Below, in pieces: positions 33,205-43,995 of a stretch of DNA of 64,000 bases. Where the stretch lies: NCBI GenBank assembly GCA_030867875.1, contig JAOWCC010001501.1, positions 27,122,001-27,186,000 on the forward strand. The letters are read 5' to 3'. How positions within the stretch are numbered: the first letter of the stretch is position 1; each line of letters starts with the position of its first letter. The DNA comes from Actinernus sp. WN-2022 (lineage: Eukaryota > Cnidaria > Anthozoa > Actiniaria > Actinernidae). The position numbers and the translations under genes were made by a program. The notes under the pieces were generated by a model. It was not told the DNA's origin, ran no database searches, and saw only the letters and a list, made by a program, of their open reading frames with translations.

Positions 33205-33680
33205 ATTTGTATGCAAATAGGAATTTTATGCTTTCTTTCTGATACTTTATTTATATGAAATGGTAATCATTATATTAGTAATGTACTGACATGCATGCAA
33301 TTATCGTTGCATAACAACAATAGCCAGCACATGGGAAAACCGTAGAGGTTTCAATTGGGGGTACCCCCTCTAGGGCTATTAAGATAACACGTGGTGCACG
33401 CTGACTGTGAGGTCACTCGCTTCAACTCTTCGAGCAGCAAAGACTTGTTATTTTGCCCACCCGACCCTACCCAATTGGCGTTTTTTTGTTGCTCTCACCT
33501 TTACTGGGCTAAATATATGGATTTATTTAAGTACCGGTATGTTATCATATCAAATAATATTTATTTGATAGAGAATTTAATAAAGTGGCTTTGGGTTTAT
33601 GACCCAGTAAACATAGCTCAGGCAAAGGCAGCACTTGACGGATATTATATAAGATTTGGGTATTTGTGAAGGAAAGCATA
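33205..33680. repeat. Insertion-like interruption in the LINE 3' region
   Basis: The LINE sequence breaks after VYKCLNN-type codons near 33200 and resumes with CPGYLWNLLKR at 33690. The interval is about 470 bp. Its ends carry TATGCTTTCTTTC (33228) and GAAGGAAAGCATA (33668-33680), suggesting short inverted termini. The interior is unassigned. Confidence 0.4.
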
Positions 33681-34365
33681 AATAATAATTGTCCTGGATA
33701 TCTTTGGAACTTGTTAAAAAGGAACGCTGAATTGAATTCAAGAGAAACTCGATACAAGAATTTTAACTTGATTTGTCCTAAGTATTCAAGAGAATCTCAA
33801 GGGAGTTGTTCATTTGCTGTATGTTCAACAAAACTTTGGAATCAGATTCCATTAGACATAAGAAAAAAGCCAACTGTTAAATATTTTAAGAACAGTTACG
33901 AATTAAGGCCTGAAACATTTTAATCTGTAATTTTTATACTTGTATTTTTGAGCGATTGCAGTAAATCCGGTTTTAAATATTTTCTGTACATATTAATTTT
34001 TAACTTTATAGATTTTAGATAATTGTATATTGATAGAACTTTGTATTGTCGTTCGTAATATTTGTATTTAATTGTTCTATTCTGACTGCTAGTTTTTGTA
34101 TATACATGTACATGTAGCTACGATATTTGCATTTGTTTTCTTATTTCGTTGAGGGCCACCAATTTATCAGTGTAAACTGTTGTGTGTAATCCTCATTAAA
34201 TAAAGTTGATTCTATTCTTCTATTCTATTCTAATGCTCTAATTTTTCACTAATTCTTTATCACTATTAATGATCGAAAAGCATTACTTTTATGCTCCATT
34301 ATGCTCACAAAAAATAAATTTATTAATAAATTAATTAATCCATTAATTGTGAAATGTTAGCTCTT

Positions 34366-34695
34366 AATTGCCCTATATCATTATGACGTCAAATCAAAAC
34401 AATCTATTGTTTAAACGCTAAGGATCACGGTCATGGGAGGCCAGGACAAAACAGCAACAACACAAAGGAAATCGCTGTCAAATGCATTTTGTAGAACGTA
34501 GAATAGCGGTAACAGCCACCAAATACGGTAAATATTATGGGATAAACATTGATACAGCTGATATCTGGAAACCAGACAATTCGAAGTTAAATTTTCCTCA
34601 GCAGAGCAGATTTAGTTCAAAATTCTATTGTTCATGTCGATTAATTATGTCACCCTCATAAACAAGCCGTGACGTCATAATGATATAGGTCAATT
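34366..34695. mobile_element. MITE with CCTATATCATTATGACGTCA ends
   Basis: Left AATTGCCCTATATCATTATG and right inverted CATAATGATATAGGTCAATT, both including a TGACGTCA palindrome, enclose 330 bp without coding content. It lies in Rab intron 1, just 5' of the LINE end. Confidence 0.65.
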
Positions 34696-35300
34696 GTTGT
34701 ACTGAAGTCTGAAGCATTATTATTGAGCACTATATGCAGCCATGATGGTTGAATGAGCAAAACCAGAAGCCCAAATTCCGAACTTTTACCAGTTTCCGTA
34801 CTATTTATATTCCGGCATAATGCTCGATTCTTTATTTTGCCTCACTATATATTATGTTCAAAATTATGCCGGCATAATGTATGTACACTGCACTGTACAG
34901 TACAGTAGTTTATTTAACAATTATAGACCCGCAGCCCGAATGGGCTACGAATTGTTTTAGTATAAACTAACTACTGGGACAGTAGAAAATAATAGAAAGA
35001 AACAAATTGAAGTTGAAAAAAATGTTATTATTTCGTGAAATGCGTGCGGTTTTGCTATCACAAATAGACCTTAGTAGGGTATCCAATCAGAATGCAGGAT
35101 TTGTAATAGTCCACTACTGCACTAGTTGGTTTATACTAAATATGTTTATATCATGATTTGATGATAAGAAAAAGAAAATTATTGGATGCTACCCTAACCT
35201 ATGCAATGAATAGGTTAATTTGCCATTTCATTTTCACGCTTAGGTCAGCAAACACAAGTAAAACCGGAAGCCAAGATTTTTCATTCATTTACATATTTAC

Positions 35301-35471
35301 CTTAACTTTTTTGCCATTTAGCTCGAGGTCATGAATGAAAAAGTCGACACCAACAGTCGTACATAATTGCTTATCGAATCTGTTTTCGTGGAATCGACGA
35401 ATTAGGCTAGATTTGCCGACGCTGGAATCCCCAAGTACAAGAACTTTGAACACATAGTCCACATCCACCAT
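35301..35471 (-). CDS. Rab-family GTPase, exon 1 (N-terminus)
   Basis: Four exons (35471-35301, 27951-27794, 23154-23073, 20410-20180) join in phase into 213 residues, the normal Rab length. Exon 1 encodes MVDVDYVFKVLVLGDSSVGKS: the P-loop GDSSVGKS is at residues 14-21 and switch I TTVGVDF at 38-44. The donor GTAAAT follows. An ATG 15 bases upstream (35486) is possible, but MVDVDYVFK fits Rab N-termini better. Rabs are membrane-bound switches for vesicle traffic. The switch I (TTVGVDF) and the C-terminus do not assign it to a named subfamily with confidence. The gene is divergent from MGME1. Confidence 0.88.
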
Positions 35472-35486
35472 GTTTATAATCCACAC

Positions 35487-35733
35487 TTCAGTCTACTAGG
35501 CCCAGTCCTCCAAGAAACTTTGAACACAGAAAGCCCAGTCAGCAACTTTTGAAGGAGTTAAAATTACTCGAAATGTTCTCTGAAAATAATTAATCGAGAC
35601 TTTAACAGCTTACTTTGACGCAGTAGAACCTCTCTGAAAAATCCTCTCTCGTAAGCGACCATATTAGAGACGAGACCACAAAACCAAACAGCGACAGGTT
35701 CAGAGAATTCTAGTTGGGTATCCTGTGGTGTCC
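35487..35733. promoter_or_regulatory. Divergent (bidirectional) promoter interval, Rab / MGME1
   Basis: Only about 250-300 bp separate the Rab start codon (minus) from the MGME1 start (plus). No TATA box stands out near either start. This fits a shared bidirectional promoter, but transcription start sites cannot be read from sequence. Confidence 0.5.
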
Positions 35734-35775
35734 ATGAAAGTGAGGCTCGAGTGGCGCGGTCTTTCACAAGTCGAG

Positions 35776-35844
35776 ATGAAATTTTCATTTTTTCGAGAAT
35801 TAGATGGACGTTCTTTGGGTTTCAGAAATATCAATCAGCTACAG
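35776..35844 (+). CDS. MGME1: MGME1-like mitochondrial nuclease, exon 1
   Basis: ATG at 35776 opens 23 codons (MKFSFFRELDGRSLGFRNIN...) to a donor ACAG|GTAAGC at 35845, in phase 0. An in-frame ATG at 35734 would add 14 residues (MKVRLEWRGLSQVE). Both versions are rich in Arg/Lys and hydrophobic residues, as expected for a mitochondrial targeting sequence. The exon was linked to the next one by phase and position, not by similarity, so this start is an inference. Confidence 0.5.
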
Positions 35845-36232
35845 GTAAGCTTAATAGTATTGTCTTGAAAACTTAATAACCGTTTATTCAGTTCAATAAT
35901 AATATTTGCTTGAACATGAATTATAAAATTTCTATACGCTTCATTCAACCACTGACACCCGAGCCGTCACCGAGTGATCAGCGAGTGAGGTCATGAGGAT
36001 GCAAGTACAGGTGTCCTGAGCGTTTTATTTCAGTGGAGAACAACAGTTTCGTCACAAATGTGTCAGTATTTTTTAGTTCGTAAGGCTGCACTAGGAGGTT
36101 TTTTCCAACACGATTACCACAGGGAGTCCAAACTCGATATTTGTTAAAAATAGCTCGATAGTGACGCAATGACAGAAATCAATCAATAACGTACAGTTCA
36201 TACTTTATTTCCAGAGTTTATTCTGTTATATA

Positions 36233-36366
36233 TACCAATCAAATCAAAGCTGAGCATTTGACTCGTTCTGTTCTCAGGCCCATGCAGGGAGTAGGGAAGT
36301 TTGACATAATGTCATTGCCATCGGTGCCTGAGGGGGAGGGATGTTGAAGTTTGGATTTGATTGGTA
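36233..36366. mobile_element. MITE with TACCAATCAAATC ends
   Basis: Left TACCAATCAAATCAAA and right inverted TTTGGATTTGATTGGTA enclose 134 bp in MGME1 intron 1. Confidence 0.5.
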
Positions 36367-37040
36367 CATTACAATTATGAATACAGACATGAAATTCTCT
36401 GAACTAAAATGATATGTAATCACTATTTGTAAGTTAGTATAATTATTTGGACTTTAGTCTATGTACTTTATTGTATAAGACTCCAAATAAAAAATATCTT
36501 ATGTCTACATGTATGTCTTAAACTGTCAACACTACATATTTTGCTAAAAACATGCACAAATATCAAGCTTGGGCTCCCTGTGATTTTATGTCAATATTTA
36601 TAAAAGATTTTGAGTAAGAGATTTTGAGAGTTGAGTGAGAACAAGGACATGATCATGAAGCTGGAGTACGTAAACACAAAAATGTGTATTACATGTATAT
36701 ACAGGGTGTGTTCTGTACTGACAATTGGCCCTTTGCAAGAATGCAGTTACATGTACATGGCTGTGCTGCATGGCAATTAATTTAAACAAATCTGACTTCA
36801 TTTATTTAAAGGCACTTTTATGAGATCAGTAGTGTCATTTGCAAAATCTGTTTATAAAATGCTATTTTCGAACTCCAATCAATTGTTGATCTTTCTATTA
36901 ATTAAAAACAACGTTCTTAAAGATAGCTTACTATCCAGTATCCATGGCAATGCCTTTCCCTTGGGGATCATGAGCTCAATTCATTTGTTATTATGATTAT
37001 ATCAGGATGTGACTGTATCCTGCAATGGGCCTACATGTAT

Positions 37041-37245
37041 TAAGGCCATCCTTATAAAATGTTTTGTTTACCATTGCCTGACCGACCCAATGTTATGGAA
37101 AAGTAAAAAAAAAGGTTGAAGAATAATTTCATAACATTGTTCCAGACTCCCTAATGTCAATCTCTTTTTTTTTTGCCCGGCTGGCCAACCCACCATCACA
37201 AGGGAGAGGGTGATTGTAAACAAAACTTTTGATTGGAATGGCCTA
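37041..37245. mobile_element. MITE with TAAGGCCATCC ends (205 bp)
   Basis: The arms TAAGGCCATCC...TGTTTTGTTTACCA and their inverted counterpart TTGTAAACAAAACTTTTG...GGCCTA lie in MGME1 intron 1. An inner pair CAATGTTATG/CATAACATTG is also inverted. Confidence 0.65.
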
Positions 37246-37620
37246 ATCCCTTTGAGAATGATAAGCATCCACAAAGCAGCACAATGTCACAAATGCAAAC
37301 TATGACATCTTTTGAAATATGTCTGATATGCTCTAAGTATACATGTGCACAGGAAATTTTTGCTCAATCTCGGTTTCTTGGAAACTACCTAACCCCCCCT
37401 CCCTTGGATATGCATCATTATTTTTATTAATAATTAACCATTAAAGGTTAGGGTGAAGTGTGGGGGAGGGGTGAGGGTTTCCCAGAAGCCGTGATTGATC
37501 CGAAATTTGGATGTCTGTTATATGCCTTACTTTCAGAATTAGGAAATCTCTGAGTATATCAAGCAAGACAAAATATGTAATTCTATCCACCAATATCATA
37601 CCTTTTGTTTTTATTTTCAG

Positions 37621-37989
37621 ATACTATTTCTCTACCATGCCAGACAGTTACACAAACAAGTAATCAAAGATGTCAACTCTCAACAAGACACATCTAGAGA
37701 TATAGACTTTCCATTTTCCAACCCTAGCAAGACCAGTGATAGCAAAGCCTTATCTCAGTGCTTACAGAAACCCCTGTCCATAACTCTCTGCAAGACAGAC
37801 TTCAGTAGTGGCAACAGGTTATATCTGCAGAAATATCCTAGTGTAACATCGATCCTACAGCATACCAAGCCTGCTAATGATTTTTTTGGATTGCTGAATT
37901 GGAGGAAGTCTAAGATAGATGAGCTAGGAATAGAACAATTTAATGAAATACAGAGGAACACAACACAGAAGGGAATATCATTTCACCAG
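37621..37989 (+). CDS. MGME1: MGME1-like mitochondrial nuclease, exon 2
   Basis: The polypyrimidine acceptor TTTTTATTTTCAG ends at 37620, followed by 123 codons in phase 0 and a donor at 37990 (CACCAG|GTGTCT). The exon contains YPSVTSILQHTKP and LLNWRKSKIDELGIEQFNEI...GISFHQ, matching the region before the nuclease core in MGME1 (sequence xPSVTxIL, then a W/K-rich helix and G-x-x-FH). No in-frame stop occurs over the 369 bases. It has no internal start codon near its 5' end, so simple ORF scans miss it. Confidence 0.85.
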
Positions 37990-38081
37990 GTGTCTTTGTA
38001 TTAATTCCTATACAAGATTTTAAAAGTTGAACTTTTAATAGGAGAACTTACTTTAGTCAGTTAATACAGCTATTTCAGTCT

Positions 38082-38271
38082 TAGAGCAGATTTCATATTG
38101 AGTGGGACAAACTACAGCACTGACTACAGCACGATTACCGTATGGCATGCTGTGACATTGAAATAGTTTCCCATTGTTTTTGTCCTGCTGATCCAATCAA
38201 ATTACAGAAATACGGTACAGCACAGTTACGGACATGCCATAGTTTGTCCCACTCGTTCAAAATCTGCTCTA
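38082..38271. mobile_element. MITE with TAGAGCAGATTT ends (190 bp)
   Basis: Left TAGAGCAGATTTCATATTGA with GTGGGACAAACTA and right inverted TAGTTTGTCCCACT...AAATCTGCTCTA. It lies in MGME1 intron 2. A GGCAGCCCGAG piece near 38395 resembles the head/tail family tail hairpin. Confidence 0.7.
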
Positions 38272-38447
38272 TATAATAATATCAATAATGATAAGTGTGT
38301 GTCTGTGTAATAATATTCTAAATGTGTGTCTGTGTGTAATAATACGCTAAGTGTGTGTCTGTGTGTAATGCTCATACTGCGGGCTCATGCTACAGGCAGC
38401 CCGAGCTGTCAATCTGTGTAAAATGGGTCCCTGCTAGTTAATGTTAT

Positions 38448-38661
38448 TGGGAGATAAGGAATAGGGCATTAGGGAATACGGTATTTTTTAAATGTTGGAC
38501 AGCTGTACACAGGCTAAACATGGATAAATTAACTGTAAGCTAAGTCGACTAGTTGTCATCCAGGTCCTATACATGTAACTCGCAACCATAATTCATTTTG
38601 GACTGGGAATACCCTATATTTAATGTCCTATTCCCTATATAATCCCATTCCCTATATCCCA
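38448..38661. mobile_element. MITE with TGGGAGATAAGGAATAGGG ends
   Basis: TGGGAGATAAGGAATAGGGC at the left faces CCTATTCCCTATATAATCCC and CCCTATATCCCA at the right. It lies in MGME1 intron 2. Confidence 0.5.
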
Positions 38662-39829
38662 GACAGCATTAAATTTTATTGAAATAGCTTTTTTTAATTT
38701 AAACATATTTAATATGCAGAGTTGGCACCAAGAGCAAGACTGCTCATCTAGGGGACTCACTGCTAATAAAATTACAACCATAGTTCCAAATGGGACATAT
38801 TATTATTATTTTTAAATACAAGTGAAAAGTGTGCAAAAACAAATACATTTCAGGATTCTAAAACAACAAAATGGGGGTGTAATGACAGATGGATGGCAAG
38901 AAAAAATATAACTCACGCTTTTCAAATCGATTAGATTCTTTAATAAAGCATTGGACAAAATAGAAAATATCAGCATTTTCATCCACTGAAAGTTGTGAAG
39001 ATCCAAACAAGAAAAGCTTTATTATCTGTAACTTGGACATTACCCGGCCATCTGTCAGCAAGAATTTGAGCAGCAGAACTAGGAAGTAGTTTTAATCTAG
39101 GAGCAGCAAATATGTTGGACAATGAAGGAAATAATGATCGATACTTTCAGTTTCAAAGCCACAAAAAACATAGCTGTATACATTGTATATATGTATTTGT
39201 GGGATATGTCATGTAACAAGGACCCAGATGACATAAAATGGAAATATCTTTTGAAATTGTTCTATGTTTTGTACCCCTGTGGTTCTGTCAGAGTCTGCAT
39301 CACAAGTGCCACATTTTGAACAGTTATTGATTATCTGTGTGTACTGGAACACTCTACAGGACTAGCTAGCAGCCATCATTCTGTTTGAGAATGTGAGGTT
39401 TTATTTTGTTTTACACAATTATTTCATTTGTCTCTCAGCCTCATATTGAAACCTTTGTGCATGATAATAATATGATAATGAAGCATATAATTATCAAAAG
39501 TGGGCTATTGAAACTAAATTGTGCACATGTATGGTAATAAGCAAAATACACATCATTAATCAAATCATGTCGCCATGGAAACACTCATCCCTAGGCTCCT
39601 TTCACCTTGAACATAAAATTGCAATTTCTCTGTAATTTGGGGTCTCACATACAATATTGCCTACCTTAATATATTCCACATTTTCTGATGCATCCACTAC
39701 AGAATATTATTGTGTTTATTGACAAAGGAAATCAGGGAATTTCTTTTCCTCATGTGGAAGAAACCTGGGGCCAAGAGTGTTTCCATGGTGATATCATGAT
39801 TTGCATAACATGTATTCGCCTGCGAATAC

Positions 39830-40101
39830 AGCCATCTCGCATCTGGAGCAACAATCAAAACGTATCCTCAAAGCGAGATGTCGAAATTTGTAGCCAAAAA
39901 TTCCATACTGATTACGTTATGTGGCCAGGATCTGGTCACGTCATTTGATTGGCTTACATCTGATAATTACTAGGTATACTAGTCAATCAAATGATGCCCT
40001 GGTCACATTAACGTCGTCAGTATGGAATTTTTGGACTTGAATCGCAAATATCTCTCTTTTGGGGACATGTTTTGATTGTGGCTCCTGATGCGAGATGGCT
40101 G
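39830..40101. mobile_element. Long-TIR MITE, family member 2
   Basis: Same family as 23236-23499: AGCCATCTCGCATCTGGAGC and its inverted copy, inner ATTCCATACTGA / TCAGTATGGAAT and CCAGGATCTGGTCACGTC. It lies in MGME1 intron 2. Having two members helps define the ends. Confidence 0.7.
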
Positions 40102-40140
40102 TATCAGCAGGCTAAACATGTATGTGTATTTTCCATATTA

Positions 40141-40355
40141 GGGGCCGACCATTTGACTTTTGAGGGGGGGGTGGGTGTTCTTGTCTGTGCTCGATTTTTT
40201 TTTTTAGCAGTGTTGCACGAATTTTATTTTTGCGAAAAAAGCGGAGCCAGAACAAAGCTTTTCCACTTGCAGGATATTTTTTTTCAACACCATTGGCTTG
40301 CAGGATATTTTTTTTCAAAAACACCCCCCCCCTCAAAAGTCAAATGGTCGGCCCC
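40141..40355. mobile_element. PIF/Harbinger-type MITE with TTA duplication
   Basis: Termini GGGGCCGACCATTTGACTTT and inverted AAAGTCAAATGGTCGGCCCC, flanked by TTA at 40138-40140 and 40356-40358. An inner tandem CTTGCAGGATATTTTTTTTC occurs twice. Frames here are shadows of the palindromic arms. Confidence 0.8.
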
Positions 40356-40433
40356 TTACCATGCATGTGCAAAGTTTCATTTTTTGAGGAGTATCTTGGT
40401 GTCAGAAATCTAAATATATATTTTCTTTTTTAG

Positions 40434-40748
40434 GATATGAAGAGCCTCTTTGCTAGCTCCATGCTACCACCTAATCCAGATATGTTCTCTACTGGCTTTC
40501 TAAAGAGCATAAGTAAAGTAATACCACACATTACAAATGTCACAGCAGTAGAAAGTGCTGTGGTCCACACTCGATTAGGATATGCAGGTACTCTGGATAT
40601 GGTGGCCGAATACAAGGGAACACTAGCTATAATTGATTGGAAAACATCACAGAAATCTAAAACCAAGCTCGAAAAGTGTCATTCATACCCACATCAAGTA
40701 GTAGCCTATGCTGGTGCTGTCAATTATGATGAAAACTATCCATTTCAG
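40434..40748 (+). CDS. MGME1: MGME1-like mitochondrial nuclease, exon 3 (catalytic core)
   Basis: The acceptor CTTTTTTAG ends at 40433; 105 codons follow in phase 0 to a donor at 40749. It encodes ESAVVHTRLGYAGTLDMVAE, then YKGTLAIIDWKTSQKSK and HQVVAYAGAVNYD. The PD-(D/E)XK elements are visible: Asp of TLD (residue 201, counting from 35776), Glu of VAEY (205), Asp and Lys of DWKTS (214, 216) and Gln of HQVVAY. MGME1 trims single-stranded mtDNA flaps and degrades linear mtDNA with POLG (family knowledge). Confidence 0.92.
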
Positions 40749-40979
40749 GTCAGAAGAAACTGTTTTTATTAAAATATTGCTGGGTTGGGCACATGTTGCA
40801 TCTGAATATTCATCTCTGTGTTCATTTAAAGTGCCCCTAACCCCATTTTAGTTTTACTTATTTTCAAAGTCGAGATGAAAATTAAGGATGAAAGGAAAAG
40901 AAAAAAAATACTTTCATTTGGTATAATTCCTGATTCTTATTTTCTTTTACAACCATGTAGTTTGGGGTCTTGGTCAAAC

Positions 40980-41225
40980 CACTGAATTTCTAATGGGACG
41001 TGAAAAACAGCCATAGAGGCTGATCAAAGCCAGGACCCGGCTAAATCACAGATTAATTTGGAATTTAGCGTGTTGGTTTTTTGTGGAGGGAGGAAAACAG
41101 GAGATAAAAACCATTGAAGCAAGGGCAAGATTAAGTGACCAACAAAAACAACTCTCATGGTGTCGGGTCCAGGAAGCGAGGGTGAGAGGCGAAGTGCTTA
41201 ACCACTGCACCACCCTGGCTCCTCT
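40980..41225 (-). mobile_element. tRNA-derived SINE, copy 3
   Basis: The head on the minus strand reads GGAGCCAGGGTGGTGCAGTG and GTTAAGCACTTCGCC, and the tail ends ATTAGAAATTCAGTGG. The B box is degraded compared with copy 1. It lies in MGME1 intron 3 (40749-41908), antisense to the gene. Confidence 0.7.
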
Positions 41226-41908
41226 TATGTCAAGTGACATACATGTAAGATCAGGCAAAAGGTCATTGTTCACTAGCACTTGTTGTAGGTTCTATTGTTT
41301 TGGATTCTTAATCTTGCGTCTCACACAATGCACGATGTACTAGGCCAATGCTTCTAATTAGTATACTGTGGCTCAGTTGTGAAAAGAGCCAGGTTGCTTT
41401 TCACCATTTTTAGCAAACTTCAACAGGTTGTAGATAATCAAGATTTCAAGCAAAAACAAAACTCTTTTTTTGCAGAATTATGCACATATCACCGGCTTTC
41501 CCCAAGGGTAGATCCCCAGGCTGACTAGAGCGATATGTTGCGGAATACAAAGGGACAGAATGGAATTGTTTACCCTAGGTGGGGAAGATTCTAGACTTCG
41601 TTTTAAGTTCCAAGATAGCGGAGAGGGAATTTGTAAGATTGTAATCTCGTATGAGAGGGATTAAATGTGACCCAGGCGACTTGAACTTGTACAAGATTTC
41701 CCACACATGGGGAAAATTGTCACGTTTGCTCCACCCTTTTTACAATCCCCCTGGTCAGAGCAGGGCTCTAACCCTGAGGGAATTCGAAGCCGCTGATACA
41801 TGTAGGTGCATTACTCTAAATATTATAAGAATTTATATGAAGAAATAAAATATGGGGTTCGGGGCACTGTTTAATATGTCATCCTTTCTCTGTTTTATGA
41901 TACTACAG

Positions 41909-42433
41909 GTGTGCAATGCTGTGCTAATAATTGCATACGAAAATGGTGATAGAGCAGACGTGCATGTGATGGATCAAGACCTTTGTGCGGAGTACTGGGT
42001 ACAGTGGCTACAACGGCTCCATAAATATAAATCTACATATATGTACCCTGAAGAAACTCTGGAACCAAATGGTACCCTAAGGTCCTGTTTGGACCCAAAT
42101 ACAGCCTCACCTATGGGCCCCAAGGACAACAATGATGGTTCATTTGATCAGAATACAAGGGAGAAGCCTTCCAAGGAGCAACACATGATGGCTTTCAGCT
42201 TAAAGGCAGAAAGGAATTATATCAATCAGTCACTTAATGCAAGGCCAGTTCACAATATTGGACAGCCTTTAAATAAACTGGGTAAAGTTATAACAGATGA
42301 AGAGATAATTAATACTTTGAAGCGTTCACCTGGAATTATGGAGAAACTGTCTCCATTTAAGAACACATTTTTTTCAAGGTGGTCACTATTCATTAACCAT
42401 GTAAAAGAAATTTTAAAAAGGAAGAGATTTTAG
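41909..42433 (+). CDS. MGME1: MGME1-like mitochondrial nuclease, exon 4 (C-terminus)
   Basis: The acceptor GATACTACAG ends at 41908; 174 codons and a TAG at 42431-42433 follow. The first 41 residues (VCNAVLIIAYENGDRADVHV, then AEYWVQWLQRLHKYK) match the last core strand and helix of MGME1. The remaining 133 residues (STYMYPEETL... to ...HVKEILKRKRF) have no counterpart in the vertebrate protein, which ends soon after this helix. The extension contains a moderately conserved-looking segment DEEIINTLKRSPGIMEKLS and a basic end. The full model is 425 residues against about 344 in human. Confidence 0.88.
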   Translation: MCNAVLIIAYENGDRADVHVMDQDLCAEYWVQWLQRLHKYKSTYMYPEETLEPNGTLRSCLDPNTASPMGPKDNNDGSFDQNTREKPSKEQHMMAFSLKAERNYINQSLNARPVHNIGQPLNKLGKVITDEEIINTLKRSPGIMEKLSPFKNTFFSRWSLFINHVKEILKRKRF

Positions 42434-42792
42434 TAAAAAAATGTTTTACTGAAAATGTTTTAATTAATATGTAAAACACTCGGAGCTGTTTTAGAAGCGA
42501 TTTCTAATTACAGTGAGATGGGGTTGAAAACCGAGGCAAAGCCATTCCTAAACTGTTGGAATTGCGAAAGAACTCCAACCAGGACCTTTTGGATTATCTG
42601 TTGAAGGTGGAACAGAGCGTACATCACTGTCATGTTACCGACCCCGAGTTGTCACAGTTGGTCTTTGTGAAAGAACAGTGGCCAACCCAATTGGGACATC
42701 AAGTACAAGTTATGAAGAAACGGCTGTGACGAACGAGCCGACCGGAATACAGGAAGCCATGTTGAACATTGATCAATTAAGGGTGTTGTAAG
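42434..42792 (+). other. Region after MGME1, possible decayed frame
   Basis: A plus-strand frame reads GKAIPKLLELRKNSNQDLL... up to a stop near 42730, with no recognised domain. It abuts the virus-like block and may be part of it. The nearest AATAAA for MGME1 is at about 43211. Confidence 0.3.
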
Positions 42793-43149
42793 ATGCTCAA
42801 GGTGGGACTTCAACGTTATGTAGAAGTCTTGAAGCAATTTCAAGTCTTTTACATGCAGGAACAGCACTACAGGTTTGGGGACGGTTGGCCTCGACAACGA
42901 CAGGTAATATCCCAGAAAGAAAAGGAGAAGAGAACCTTTGAAGACTATGAATATCTAGAGGTGGAAAAGGTGAAGAAGCAAAAGAAGAAAAGAAACAAGA
43001 AACGTTTAACCCTTAAAATCACCCCTAGGGTCATTCCCACTCCACACCCATCACCCAAGAACCGACAAGACCAACCGTTTACTTTCCCGTCTCTGACGAG
43101 TACTCCCAAGGTGGAGGAATGTCCAATACAACATTTGAACTTTGCATAA
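42793..43149 (+). CDS. Hypothetical basic protein next to virus-like block
   Basis: 118 codons (MLKVGLQRYVEVLKQF...). The second half is very basic (KVKKQKKKRNKKR) and Pro-rich near the end (PRVIPTPHPSPKNR). It converges on the minus-strand frames starting at 43363. Function unknown. It may be a remnant gene of the Maverick-like element or chance. Confidence 0.35.
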   Translation: MLKVGLQRYVEVLKQFQVFYMQEQHYRFGDGWPRQRQVISQKEKEKRTFEDYEYLEVEKVKKQKKKRNKKRLTLKITPRVIPTPHPSPKNRQDQPFTFPSLTSTPKVEECPIQHLNFA

Positions 43150-43362
43150 ATGTCAATGGAACAAATGCTTCAACAACTCTTGAGTGAGACTGTAAATGTT
43201 TGATTTAATAAATAGCACAACAGCATGACTAAGATTTCCTTGTTGCAATTGTTTATTGCCTTGAATAACGTACATTCATCCATGGAACAACCCCTATGGG
43301 TATAGCATGGTTTAATACATCGAGTAGGCCTTGTCCTTGCAGTCCTGATTGTTTAGTTTTTT

Positions 43363-43602
43363 TTATTGTATTTTGCTTGCTCGAGCTTGCTGCTTTTCCA
43401 CTGTGGTTTTTAAAGCCTTTAGATTTTGACCCATAGAATGTGTCCTGACTTCAGTTTCTGAGTTGATTGAAGACGTGGGGTTGCTTAAGGGAGGCGGCAA
43501 TCCGTAAAATCCAGGAAGTTTTCTACGTGGAACACGAGGTTTCGGTGTTGTAGGAGGTGATGGCGTCAGAGGGGTTGGTCTTCTTTTTCCAAGCGGGTTC
43601 AT
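43363..43602 (-). CDS. Pro/Arg-rich hypothetical protein of virus-like block
   Basis: 79 codons, MNPLGKRRPTPLTPSPPTTP... then RRKLPGFYGLPPPL. The low-complexity basic/proline composition is like small structural proteins of DNA viruses and Mavericks, but no domain is recognised. It is oriented with the following fragments. Confidence 0.35.
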   Translation of the reverse strand: MNPLGKRRPTPLTPSPPTTPKPRVPRRKLPGFYGLPPPLSNPTSSINSETEVRTHSMGQNLKALKTTVEKQQARASKIQ

Positions 43603-43621
43603 GAGTCCATGACTCTACTGT

Positions 43622-43995
43622 CTACAGAGGGAGTGTCACTTTCCATTCCCTGGACAGGTGGTGTAACCATGCATGACGTGTAATTAAACCGACTTGCTTG
43701 AACGCTTTAGATTTACGCATAATGTTCCTATAGTCCTTGTGGACAACCTCGAACAAACGCAGTTTGGTGGTTGCCAGTAACTTGCTTTGCAACAGTTCTT
43801 GTACTTGATCATCCATGCCCACCAAGACGTTGGTGTAAGGTGTAGAATTTTCTTGTTGTGGAATGGCTTAGCTTGCACTTTAAGAAAACGTTGCTGTTGA
43901 GTCTTCAAGTAAGGAGGTTTACTACCACCCGCTTGTTCTGGCATTTTAGATTCAGGAACCAGATAGGCACATTTGTTGTACTTCATGATGGGCAC
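43622..43995 (-). pseudogene. Virus-like block fragment, frameshifted
   Basis: Two overlapping frames: 43995-43684 (MKYNKCAYLVPESKMPEQ...LKTQQQRFLKVQAKPFHN) and 43825-43622 (MDDQVQELLQSKLLATTKLR...HHLSREW). They read as one protein with a frame break near 43810. Function unrecognised. Confidence 0.4.

Larger units (their letters stand above)
28600..34235 (+). mobile_element. CR1/L2-like LINE, decayed, antisense in Rab intron 1
   Basis: One reading direction covers, in order: a 2A-like peptide motif (28709-28744), an apurinic-type endonuclease N-half (FLTETFCSS, 28900-29050), an insertion (29061-30862), the endonuclease C-half (VMGDLNIDF, SDHLPIY), a reverse transcriptase (32060-33165), the C-terminal Arg/Trp-rich region (33680-33923) and a 3' end with TTCTATTCTATTC repeats at 34215-34235. 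Short terminal tandem repeats instead of poly(A) are typical for CR1/L2. Several frameshifts and stops make it inactive. Confidence 0.8.

Noticed and set aside
35978..36169. 63-codon minus-strand frame near the promoter interval
   Set aside because: In MGME1 intron 1, antisense, no domain recognised.
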